This document shows positions 36,076 through 42,703 of a stretch of 64,000 bases of DNA, piece after piece. Position 1 is the stretch's first letter. Every line of letters starts with the position of its first letter. The notes beneath the pieces were generated by a model. It was not told the origin of the DNA, searched no databases, and was given only the letters and a program-made list of their open reading frames with translations. The stretch comes from Desulfitobacterium dichloroeliminans LMG P-21439 (lineage in GTDB: Bacteria > Bacillota > Desulfitobacteriia > Desulfitobacteriales > Desulfitobacteriaceae): positions 31,001 to 95,000 of the forward strand of contig NC_019903.1 of assembly GCF_000243135.2 (NCBI RefSeq), given 5' to 3'. Position numbers and translations under genes: made by a program.

Positions 36076-37026
36076 ATGAAGAATATCCGGAAGGGAATCA
36101 TCGCCGGAATGTTAACTTTTGCGTTACTATTGACAGGTTGTTCTTCCCTAGGTGGGGAGCAATGGGCTGCTAAAGTAAATGGACAAGTTATTACTCAAAA
36201 AGCGTTTGAATCAAGAATCTCCGATGTGCAAAAGTCCTATGAAGCGATGGGAATGGACTTTAGCACTGAGCAAGGTAAAGAGGCATTGAAACAGGTAAAG
36301 AGCCAAATCCTTGAGGGGATGATTGCTTCCCAGCTTGTGATTCAAGAAGCCAAAAAGCTTAATTTAAATCCTGATGATCCTACTATCTTAGAGCAAGAAA
36401 AGAATATTATGAAGAGCGTGGGCGATGAGGCTCAATACCAAGAATGGCTTAAGCAACAAGCAATGACCAATGATGAAGTGCGAAATTACTTCGCCCTATC
36501 TGCTGAAATCACCAAAGATGTTACCGTTACCGATGAGCAAAAGAAGACTTTCTTTGAAAATAATCAAGATCTCTATGGGGGGAGCGGGGAGCAAGTGCAA
36601 GCTCGCCACATCTTGGTAGATACCGAAGAAGAGGCTAAAGCGATTATCGCTCAGCTGCAAGGGGGAGCGGATTTTGCAACATTGGCTAAAGAAAAATCCA
36701 CGGATACAGGATCAAAGGAATCCGGTGGTTACTTAGGCCTTTTTGGACACGGAGCAATGGTCCCGGAATTTGAAGCTGCTGCTTTCGCACAAAAAGCCGG
36801 TACTTATACCACGACTCCTGTTAAATCCGAGTTTGGTTATCATATTATTTTGGTAGAAGATCATAAAGCTGCCACGACTGCCGACTATGAAGCCTCCAAG
36901 GAGCAAGTCGCTGCGGATGCTTTAGCTGATGCGAAAGCCCAAAAGTTCGAAGCCTATTTTACTGAGCTGAGGGAAAAGGCGAAGGGGAGTATCGAGTATT
37001 CCGCGGAATTTAAGCCGGCTTCCTAA
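36076..37026 (+). CDS. PrsA-like peptidyl-prolyl isomerase lipoprotein
   Basis: 316 aa from ATG 36076. A lipoprotein signal ends in LLTGC (Cys22). A SurA-type chaperone region (~35-170) precedes one parvulin domain (~185-280: ARHILVDTEEEAKAI, GADFATLAKEKSTDTGS, GGYLGLFGHGAMVPEFEAAAF, EFGYHIILVE). It folds exported proteins at the outer face of the membrane. It follows mfd by 38 bp, as the prsA-like gene does in many clostridia, and ends in a long hairpin terminator. Confidence 0.9.
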   Translation: MKNIRKGIIAGMLTFALLLTGCSSLGGEQWAAKVNGQVITQKAFESRISDVQKSYEAMGMDFSTEQGKEALKQVKSQILEGMIASQLVIQEAKKLNLNPDDPTILEQEKNIMKSVGDEAQYQEWLKQQAMTNDEVRNYFALSAEITKDVTVTDEQKKTFFENNQDLYGGSGEQVQARHILVDTEEEAKAIIAQLQGGADFATLAKEKSTDTGSKESGGYLGLFGHGAMVPEFEAAAFAQKAGTYTTTPVKSEFGYHIILVEDHKAATTADYEASKEQVAADALADAKAQKFEAYFTELREKAKGSIEYSAEFKPAS

Positions 37027-37059
37027 AGCCTTAGCATTGAACTCAATAGTTAAAATCGC

Positions 37060-37108
37060 GGAAGCTAGACTTAGAAAGACATTTTTTCTAAAGCTAGCTT
37101 CCTTTTTT
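37060..37108 (+). terminator. Terminator after prsA-like gene
   Basis: GGAAGCTAG / CTAGCTTCC with a second inner stem TTAGAAA / TTTCTAA, followed by six T. Confidence 0.9.
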
Positions 37109-37354
37109 ATACCATTTAACTTCTCTGCTACATTGAGTAGTACCTAAACTTTCCGTATCCAGTTTAGTAACTTCATGGAAAAATATGAATAATAGCGATT
37201 GACCAGATATATACTATCTATGAAGTTAAAGACAACGCAAAATTTTCCACAGGCAGGACAGTTGTCAGAAATTCGTTGCTTAAATGTGGTCTTGCTGTGT
37301 CTGTAACGGCCCCAACCCGGCGGCTCGTAATGACAAAAGGAGGGAAGAGCGTCC
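37109..37354 (+). other. spoVT upstream region
   Basis: About 245 bp between the terminator and spoVT. It contains the sigma-G-like promoter given separately. Downstream of it the DNA is of mixed composition, with a GC-rich patch at 37309-37325. No small gene with a ribosome site was found. Confidence 0.5.
37187..37216 (+). promoter_or_regulatory. Sigma-G-like promoter of spoVT
   Basis: GAATA (37187-37191), 18-bp spacer, TATACTA (37210-37216). The sigma-G pattern is GHATR-N18-CATNHTA, so only the first base of the -10 differs. B. subtilis spoVT is sigma-G dependent. The implied 5' leader is about 130 nt, longer than usual. Confidence 0.55.
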
Positions 37355-37897
37355 ATGAAAGCAACAGGTATTGTTAGAAGAATTGATGATCTTGGTCGTG
37401 TTGTTATTCCAAAAGAAATACGTCGAACACTTCGCATTCGAGAGGGCGACCCCTTGGAAATCTTCGTCGATCGTGAAGGAGAAGTCATTCTCAAGAAGTA
37501 CTCCCCCATTGGTGAATTGGGTGATTTCGCCAAGGAATATGCTGATTCCCTCTATGAGGCTACCGGCCATATTGCCTGTATCGCCGATCGAGATGTCATC
37601 ATCGCGGTCTCAGGGGCTTCTAAGAAAGAGTACTTAAATAAACCCATTTGGTCCGGCATTGAACAAGCTATGGCTGATCGCAAGACCTTCGCACTTAAAG
37701 CGGGAGAGGGCAAACAAGATGAGGAGGATGAGCAAAGCAGGTTGACCAGTCAGGTGGTTGCACCAATTATTGCCGAGGGTGATCCGATTGGGGCCGTTCT
37801 CTTGATGTCTAAGGATCCTAATGTTAAAATGGCCGACCTAGAGTTAAAATTAGTAGAGACGGCTGCAGGCTTTCTAGCCAAGCAAATGGAGCAGTAG
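37355..37897 (+). CDS. spoVT: Stage V sporulation protein T
   Basis: 180 aa. N-terminal AbrB-type DNA-binding domain (MKATGIVRRIDDLGRVVIPKEIRR, given in full at residues 1-24) and a C-terminal GAF-like domain from ~residue 55 (YEATGHIACIADRDVIIAVSGASKKEY, in part; VAPIIAEGDPIGAVLLMS). SpoVT tunes sigma-G genes in the forespore. AAAGGAGGGAAGAG precedes the ATG. Order prsA-spoVT-yabN matches other spore formers. Confidence 0.96.
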   Translation: MKATGIVRRIDDLGRVVIPKEIRRTLRIREGDPLEIFVDREGEVILKKYSPIGELGDFAKEYADSLYEATGHIACIADRDVIIAVSGASKKEYLNKPIWSGIEQAMADRKTFALKAGEGKQDEEDEQSRLTSQVVAPIIAEGDPIGAVLLMSKDPNVKMADLELKLVETAAGFLAKQMEQ

Positions 37898-37915
37898 TCC
37901 ATATAAAGAGGTAAG

Positions 37916-37946
37916 AATGAAGCGGCATTGGCCGCTTCATTTTTAT
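37916..37946 (+). terminator. Terminator after spoVT
   Basis: AATGAAGCGGC / GCCGCTTCATT, 11 bp with a 4-nt loop, running into a T tract. Confidence 0.9.
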
Positions 37947-38040
37947 TGCAAGAATAGATGTGATACAATCAATTAGGAAAGTTTAGGCAAAATAATGAGT
38001 TTCGTGGCAGCTCGCCATGGATGATCCCAGGAGGATGTTG

Positions 38041-39504
38041 ATGATTAACGTATTGCATGTGGTGGGCTTAGGTCCGGCAGGGCTGGAATCTATGACCCTC
38101 GGCGATTATCGAATGATAAAGCAGGCCAAAAGGATTTTTTTTCGAACTGTAAATCATCCTTGCGCTCAGGAGTTACTTACCGAGGGACTCCAAGTGGAAT
38201 CTTTTGATGATCTCTATGATCAAGAAGAATCCTTTGAGAAGGTCTATGAGGGAATCGTTAAACGCTTGGAGAAAGAGTGTAAGATATACCCTGAAGTGGT
38301 CTATGCTGTTCCGGGCCATCCGACGGTGGCTGAGCGCAGTGTTCAACTGCTGGTGGACAAGTTAGCGAAACAAGTGGAGATTCAGGTTCATCCGGCCTTG
38401 AGCTTTCTCGACCCACTTTTTTCGGCGATTTCTATGGATCCTGTGGAAGGGTTTTTGCTGCGTAATTATGATGCGCTCAAGGAAAGTGGTATAACCGGTA
38501 AGGAATGGCTGGTTATTCCCCAGGTCTATGATGGACTCATTGCTTCGGAAGTGAAGTTGGACCTTATGGAAGTGTACGCAGATGAGGCTGAAGCTTATGT
38601 GGTTCAAGCCCTCGGGACAAAGATGCAAAAGGTGTTGAAGTGCCAACTCTTTGAGTTGGATCATCAAAGCTTTAATCATTTGACGACAGTTGTGCTACCG
38701 CCCCATAAGGCTGGCATCTCCATGGCCAAGCTTTTGGAGATTATGAAGACCTTACGTAGCCCGGGGGGGTGCCCATGGGACCAAGAGCAGACACATGTCT
38801 CCCTCAAGCCCTACCTTGTTGAGGAAAGCTATGAAGTTCTCCAAGCTATTGAAGCCCAGGATATGTATAATTTAGCTGAAGAATTGGGAGACTTATTACT
38901 ACAAGTAGTATTTCATGCCCAAGTAGCGCAAGAGGCGGGGGAGTTCCAGTTTCAAGATGTTCTACGCAGTATTATTGAGAAAATGATTCGTCGCCATCCC
39001 CATGTTTTTGGGGACGTTGAGGTGAGCAATTCTACGGAGGTCTTAAGAAACTGGGATCAAATCAAGCAAAAGGAAAAGGGGGAACAAGAATCAGAAGAGT
39101 TGTTTAGTTTCCCTAAAGGATTGCCGTCCTTAATGCTGGCGGTGAAAACCCAAAAGAAAGTGGCCAAGTTCGGTTTTGATTGGCCTGATTCCGAGGGCTC
39201 CTTGGCCAAGGTTTATGAGGAACTGCAGGAATTAGAAGAGGCCATGGGCCATGGAAAAGGGATTGAAGAGGAATTCGGAGATACGCTCTTTGCCCTTGTC
39301 AATTTATCCCGATTTCTTGAGTTGGATCCAGAAGACGCCGTTCGTAAGACTGTTGGAAAATTCCAGAGACGTTTTTTAGAAATGAAGAAATTAGCAGAAG
39401 ATGAAGGGGAGAATTTGTTGAATTTAACCCTAGATCAGATGGATAAGTACTGGGAAATGGCCAAAATGAGAGAAAAAAATGAAGAGATTGGCAACAATCC
39501 ATAA
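38041..39504 (+). CDS. yabN: YabN: tetrapyrrole methylase-like domain fused to MazG pyrophosphohydrolase
   Basis: 487 aa from ATG 38041, 6 bp after AGGAGG; upstream in-frame ATGs (38017, 38035) are less well placed. The N-terminal half (~1-215) is a tetrapyrrole-methylase-like domain (VVGLGPAGLESMTLG, YAVPGHPTVAERSV). The C-terminal half is MazG with WDQEQTHVSLKPYLVEESYEV and EELGDLLLQVVFHAQ, then a second repeat with EEFGDTLFALVNLSRF. MazG hydrolyses non-canonical NTPs. It heads a run toward hup. Confidence 0.94.
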   Translation: MINVLHVVGLGPAGLESMTLGDYRMIKQAKRIFFRTVNHPCAQELLTEGLQVESFDDLYDQEESFEKVYEGIVKRLEKECKIYPEVVYAVPGHPTVAERSVQLLVDKLAKQVEIQVHPALSFLDPLFSAISMDPVEGFLLRNYDALKESGITGKEWLVIPQVYDGLIASEVKLDLMEVYADEAEAYVVQALGTKMQKVLKCQLFELDHQSFNHLTTVVLPPHKAGISMAKLLEIMKTLRSPGGCPWDQEQTHVSLKPYLVEESYEVLQAIEAQDMYNLAEELGDLLLQVVFHAQVAQEAGEFQFQDVLRSIIEKMIRRHPHVFGDVEVSNSTEVLRNWDQIKQKEKGEQESEELFSFPKGLPSLMLAVKTQKKVAKFGFDWPDSEGSLAKVYEELQELEEAMGHGKGIEEEFGDTLFALVNLSRFLELDPEDAVRKTVGKFQRRFLEMKKLAEDEGENLLNLTLDQMDKYWEMAKMREKNEEIGNNP

Positions 39505-39578
39505 ATAAAAGCAGGAGTTTGACTATTTATCGCGAAAATATAAGCTGAAACTCAATACATATTTGGGAGGGAATCATT

Positions 39579-39854
39579 TTGAATAAGGCTGATTTAGTGG
39601 CTGCGGTAGCAGAAAAAGCCGAAGTATCAAAAAAGGATGCTGAAAAGGCAGTCAGTGCTGTATTTGCTTCAATCGAGGAAGCATTAGCAAAAAACGAGAA
39701 AGTACAATTGGTTGGTTTCGGAACTTTCGAAGTGAAAGACCGTGCAGAGCGTACTGGTAGAAATCCTCAAACCAAAGAAGCCATTGTTATCCCCGCTTCG
39801 AAGGTTCCTGGATTTAAAGCAGGTAAAGCCTTAAAGGACGCTGTTCAAAAATAA
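39579..39854 (+). CDS. hup: DNA-binding protein HU
   Basis: 91 aa. The HU fold is complete: [20 protein letters not shown], the saddle, then [20 protein letters not shown] and the DNA-binding arm, ending in [11 protein letters not shown]. It is the main nucleoid protein. Start is TTG after GGGAGGGA. In the conserved yabN-hup-rqcP order; closed by a hairpin. Confidence 0.97.
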   Translation: MNKADLVAAVAEKAEVSKKDAEKAVSAVFASIEEALAKNEKVQLVGFGTFEVKDRAERTGRNPQTKEAIVIPASKVPGFKAGKALKDAVQK

Positions 39855-39871
39855 TACATCTCGAGATTGGG

Positions 39872-39894
39872 TCAGGTCCTATGGGCCTGATTTT
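39872..39894 (+). terminator. Terminator after hup
   Basis: TCAGGTCC / GGGCCTGA, 8 bp with one G-U and a 3-nt loop, then four T and CTCT. Confidence 0.7.
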
Positions 39895-39924
39895 CTCTAT
39901 GGTCAAGTTTTAAGGGGAATACAC

Positions 39925-40194
39925 ATGCGGATTGATAAATATTTAAAAGTTTCCCGTCTAATTAAGAGAAGGACGGTCGCCAAGGATATCTGCGAAGGGG
40001 AAAAAATACAAGTGAATGGCCGTATTGCCAAACCCTCCGCTGAAGTTAAGCTAGGCGATATCGTAACCATGGAGATGGCTCGTCATCTCCTAGAAGTGCG
40101 CGTTCTCTCTACACCTAACAGTGTGAAAGCTAATGAGGCTCATCTGCTTTATGAGGTCTTGAAGGACGAAAAGCGGGGGCAACTAGAGGAATAG
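39925..40194 (+). CDS. rqcP: S4-domain protein RqcP (YabO/Hsp15-like)
   Basis: 89 aa. S4 RNA-binding domain at residues ~1-60 (MRIDKYLKVSRLIKRRTVAKDIC, in part; IQVNGRIAKPSAEVKLGDIV). Orthologues assist RqcH in adding C-terminal alanine tails to stalled nascent chains on the 50S subunit. Between hup and yabP as in Bacillus, but cut off from yabP by a long hairpin. Confidence 0.93.
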   Translation: MRIDKYLKVSRLIKRRTVAKDICEGEKIQVNGRIAKPSAEVKLGDIVTMEMARHLLEVRVLSTPNSVKANEAHLLYEVLKDEKRGQLEE

Positions 40195-40222
40195 AAAAAG
40201 GACTGGGAACAGCTCATCTCAG

Positions 40223-40274
40223 GACAAGGTTTTTTTCGCTTTAAGTGAGGCGAGGAAGAACCTTGTCTTTTTTT
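40223..40274 (+). terminator. Terminator between rqcP and yabP
   Basis: GACAAGGTT (40223-40231) pairs with AACCTTGTC (40259-40267), with a further T-rich/GCG inner stem, followed by seven T. It separates rqcP from the sporulation genes yabP-yabQ. Confidence 0.85.
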
Positions 40275-40370
40275 ATTTCAGGCCCAAGGCAGTTTCAGAT
40301 TGCTATGTCTAAATTTAAGCTGTTGAGAATATGGTTTAAGAAGAAGCGTAAAAGGGGGGAGCTGGGAAGT

Positions 40371-40640
40371 ATGGAAAAGAGTCCATCCAATCACCGGCTG
40401 GCCATGGATAATCGCCAATTTCTTTCGATCACAGGGGTGTCTAAGGTACAGTCCTTTGATCCTAAGGAGATATTATTGGAAACTATCCAAGGTGTATTAA
40501 GCATAAAGGGAGAGAAGTTAGGGGTTAAACACCTAGACCTGAAAGCCGGGCAAGTCGAGGTTGAGGGACAAATTGACGCCTTGGTCTATCCCCGCCATGG
40601 GGGATCAAGACAAAATATCTGGGCAAAAGTCTTCCGCTAA
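40371..40640 (+). CDS. yabP: Spore protein YabP
   Basis: 89 aa from the ATG at 40371, which follows a G-rich ribosome site; an in-frame extension back to 40245 would run through the terminator hairpin and is rejected. Family motifs are HRLAMDNRQFLSITGVSKVQSFD, in part, then ILLETIQGVLSIKGEKLGV and KHLDLKAGQVEVEGQIDALVY. YabP is made in the mother cell and is needed for spore cortex assembly in Bacillus. It precedes yabQ by 45 bp. Confidence 0.93.
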   Translation: MEKSPSNHRLAMDNRQFLSITGVSKVQSFDPKEILLETIQGVLSIKGEKLGVKHLDLKAGQVEVEGQIDALVYPRHGGSRQNIWAKVFR

Positions 40641-40685
40641 ATCTGCATCTGCAAGCTGTCTGGACGAAGATAAGGGGAGGGATGG

Positions 40686-41195
40686 ATGATTTCCGACTTT
40701 GTAGCCTTAATCTGGGTCGTGGCAGCCGGTGCGGCTGTCGGCTTAGTTTTTGATTTTTATCGCTCCCTGCGCAAACGGCTGGGGTGGGGAAAGTTTTTAA
40801 CCGTTGTCGGAGATTTGATTTTCTCTGCTGTGGCCTTGTATTTGCTATTCAGGTTCTTCTTGAAGGCCAATCATTTGGATTTTCGATTTTATATTGTGTG
40901 GGGCAGCGCCTTAGGACTTTTTCTTTATTCACGAATCCTGAGCCCTGTAGTTGTATGGTTACTTTTCAAATGCTATTGGCTAATCGAACGGTTTATGGGG
41001 CTCATTTTAAGTCTTTTAAGTATTCCGATTAAAATCGTGAGGGCTTTGATGGGACCGCCTTATGCTATCTTACGGTGGTTTAGCCTTTTACTATTCCGTA
41101 TAAATGAGGCTTTATGGGGAGAGTCTCTAGTAAAAATCCGTAAAAAAGCGATTAATTTTTGGAATCGCCTCTTTCCGCCTAGGACCAATGGGTAA
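40686..41195 (+). CDS. yabQ: Spore cortex protein YabQ
   Basis: 169 aa with four or five membrane helices in the first ~130 residues (FVALIWVVAAGAAVGLVFDFY, VGDLIFSAVALYLLFRFF). A short basic C-terminal tail follows. YabQ is a mother-cell membrane protein required for cortex formation. It forms a two-gene unit with yabP. No terminator is visible before the following promoter. Confidence 0.9.
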   Translation: MISDFVALIWVVAAGAAVGLVFDFYRSLRKRLGWGKFLTVVGDLIFSAVALYLLFRFFLKANHLDFRFYIVWGSALGLFLYSRILSPVVVWLLFKCYWLIERFMGLILSLLSIPIKIVRALMGPPYAILRWFSLLLFRINEALWGESLVKIRKKAINFWNRLFPPRTNG

Positions 41196-41210
41196 ATTTA
41201 ACATGGAAGA

Positions 41211-41239
41211 TTGATAAATGGGGCGGTCCTATGTATAAT
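41211..41239 (+). promoter_or_regulatory. Sigma-A promoter of HTH-divIC unit
   Basis: TTGATA (41211-41216), 17-bp spacer, TATAAT (41234-41239), predicted start near 41246. The transcript would begin at the first DnaA-like site. Confidence 0.7.
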
Positions 41240-41244
41240 AGGAG

Positions 41245-41340
41245 GTGTCCACAATTTGTAGTGTCTTTGTCCCCGGTTTGTCCATATTTTGTCCACAAGT
41301 TAAGCACAGTTTGTGGATAACTTTCTGAGAATGTGGACAA
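41245..41340. promoter_or_regulatory. Cluster of DnaA-box-like sites
   Basis: Consensus box TTATNCACA. Found: TGTGGATAA at 41312-41320 (perfect, minus strand); TTGTCCACA at 41289-41297 (8/9); TGTGGACAA at 41332-41340 (8/9, minus strand); GTGTCCACA at 41245-41253 and TTGTCCATA at 41278-41286 (7/9 each). Five sites in 96 bp lie immediately downstream of a promoter and about 150 bp before the HTH gene. Confidence 0.6.
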
Positions 41341-41404
41341 ATAAAACAAAGTGGAATAGTGGCTGGTAGTCATCGGACAAATTCGCATAAGACAGGTGGA
41401 TGCA

Positions 41405-41644
41405 GTGCATTTAGAGATTCGAGGTTTGGAAAAGTTGAGCTTTCGAGAGCGACAAGTGGTTGTCTTAAAGGAAAGCGGAAAATCTCAAGAGCAAATTGCC
41501 AAGAAATTGCATCTTAGCCCAAGCTCGGTGGCGACCTTACTCAATCGGGCCAAAGGGAAGGGCTATCAGATCGTTTGTATTATTCCAGAGGCTGAACTTG
41601 GTCTAGGAGGGTATGATTTTGACGAAGAGGAATCCGACAGCTAA
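41405..41644 (+). CDS. Small helix-turn-helix protein upstream of divIC
   Basis: 79 aa from the GTG at 41405, with AGGTGG 5 bp upstream; a GTG at 41396 is also in frame. Residues ~12-55 form one HTH of the sigma-70 region 4/Tfx type (LSFRERQVVVLKESGKSQEQ, then IAKKLHLSPSSVATLLNRAK). A hydrophobic strand and an acidic tail follow. It has no polymerase-binding region 2 and so is not a full sigma factor. It overlaps divIC by 32 bp, so the two are co-translated. I do not know a characterised homologue; a DNA-binding regulator of its own operon is plausible. Confidence 0.75.
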   Translation: MHLEIRGLEKLSFRERQVVVLKESGKSQEQIAKKLHLSPSSVATLLNRAKGKGYQIVCIIPEAELGLGGYDFDEEESDS

Positions 41645-41939
41645 AGAGTCCCGCCCCAAGACCCGAAAGCGTCGCCTTCGGCCTATTCAGACAGCCATCA
41701 TCCTGTGCATTACCCTTGCTCTTATTAGTTCTGCATATCAGTTGGTTGAGCTCCGTCAAGAGGTTAATCAGAGTATCGCTCAGCTAAATGTTGAGAAGGA
41801 AGCTTTGCTCGTAGAGCAGAAGCAGTTAGAAAAGGAAATTCTGGAGCTGAACACACCCAGTTTTATTGAGCAATTAGCCAGGGAGCAATTAGGATTAGTG
41901 CGTAAGGGTGAAATCCGCATTGCGCCAAAAATGGAATAA
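41613..41939 (+). CDS. divIC: Cell-division protein DivIC (FtsB/FtsL family)
   Basis: 108 aa. A basic N-terminus (ESRPKTRKRRLRPIQ), one membrane helix ~residues 29-46 (AIILCITLALISSAYQLV) and an extracellular coiled coil (LRQEVNQSIAQLNVEKEALL) ending in the family motif EQLAREQLGLVRKGEI. DivIC/FtsB joins FtsL and DivIB in the divisome. ATG 41613 is only 2 bp from AGGAGG; the in-frame TTG at 41619 has better spacing and may be the real start. Same locus as in Bacillus. Confidence 0.9.
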   Translation: MILTKRNPTAKESRPKTRKRRLRPIQTAIILCITLALISSAYQLVELRQEVNQSIAQLNVEKEALLVEQKQLEKEILELNTPSFIEQLAREQLGLVRKGEIRIAPKME

Positions 41940-41988
41940 AAATAAATGATTCAGTAAAAATTTGTAAGGCTACTCCTGAGTTGTTGCC

Positions 41989-42018
41989 TTGACAGTTCTC
42001 TTCATAGAAAGATATAAT
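41989..42018 (+). promoter_or_regulatory. Sigma-A promoter of yabR
   Basis: TTGACA (41989-41994), 18-bp spacer, TATAAT (42013-42018). Both hexamers match consensus. Confidence 0.75.
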
Positions 42019-42061
42019 AAAAATAATGACTTAAAACATCACAAGGAGGAGTTTACTTCGT

Positions 42062-42460
42062 ATGGCCATTGCGGTTGGCACTATAATTGAAGGTGTGGTT
42101 ACGGGTATCACAAATTTTGGTGCTTTTGTGGAATTGCCCGAGAAAGTTACAGGCCTGGTACACATCTCAGAAGTTGCAGATGCGTATGTAAAAGATGTTA
42201 GGGATTACCTGAAGGAACAAGACCACGTGAAAGTCAAAGTGATTCACGTCGATGAAAAAGGGAAAATCGGACTATCGATTAAGCAAGCTAATCCGGCCCC
42301 GCCCCCAGCACCGCGCATAAACCCGCGGGAACGTCGTCAACCAACCGTATCCTTTGAAGATAAATTAGCTAAATTTATAAAGGATAGCGATGAACGGCAA
42401 CTGGAATTCCGACGTGCGACTGAATCGAAGCGCGGAGGAAGAGGATCAAGCCGTTACTAG
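42062..42460 (+). CDS. yabR: S1 RNA-binding domain protein YabR
   Basis: 132 aa. One S1 domain at residues ~1-75 (VGTIIEGVVTGITNFGAFVE, GLVHISEVADAYVKDVRDYL, IGLSIKQA), then a Pro/Arg-rich, charged tail. Related to general stress protein 13. Likely ribosome- or RNA-associated. It has its own consensus promoter, an AAGGAGGAG site and a terminator. Unlike Bacillus, no tRNA genes lie between yabR and spoIIE. Confidence 0.92.
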   Translation: MAIAVGTIIEGVVTGITNFGAFVELPEKVTGLVHISEVADAYVKDVRDYLKEQDHVKVKVIHVDEKGKIGLSIKQANPAPPPAPRINPRERRQPTVSFEDKLAKFIKDSDERQLEFRRATESKRGGRGSSRY

Positions 42461-42484
42461 AAGCTGAAGAGTGCTATAGATAGA

Positions 42485-42508
42485 TGACCGCCATAGGGCG
42501 GTCATTTT
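42485..42508 (+). terminator. Terminator after yabR
   Basis: TGACCGCC / GGCGGTCA, 8 bp, ATAG loop, four T. Confidence 0.8.
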
Positions 42509-42593
42509 GCATTTCTTCCGGACCTCCATGCTCCTCAGGATGCAGATGAATGGAGAATTTTGAAGTTTGAGCGAGAAGAGTAAAGGAAACGCG

Positions 42594-42674
42594 TGCGAAT
42601 CGTGAAAAGAGTCGAAAATTAATGCGAATTACCCCCTTCCCTAGACAAGCTTTGCCAAATCTATCAGTTATAAT
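42594..42674 (+). promoter_or_regulatory. Spo0A-type promoter of spoIIE
   Basis: TAGACA (42642-42647) and TATAAT (42669-42674) are separated by 21 bp, the unusual spacing known for Spo0A-activated sigma-A promoters spoIIE and spoIIG in B. subtilis. Upstream, AGTCGAA (42610-42616) matches the 0A core TGTCGAA at 6 of 7, and TGCGAAT occurs twice (42594, 42623). Predicted start near 42681. Confidence 0.55.
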
Positions 42675-42703
42675 ATTGGTATTATATGGTAAGAGGTGAG
42701 GGA

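Noticed and set aside
40245..40370. N-terminal extension of yabP
   Set aside because: It begins inside a strong rho-independent terminator and has no ribosome site.
42461..42703. tRNA genes between yabR and spoIIE, as in Bacillus
   Set aside because: No cloverleaf, TTCGA-type T-loop or acceptor pairing was found.
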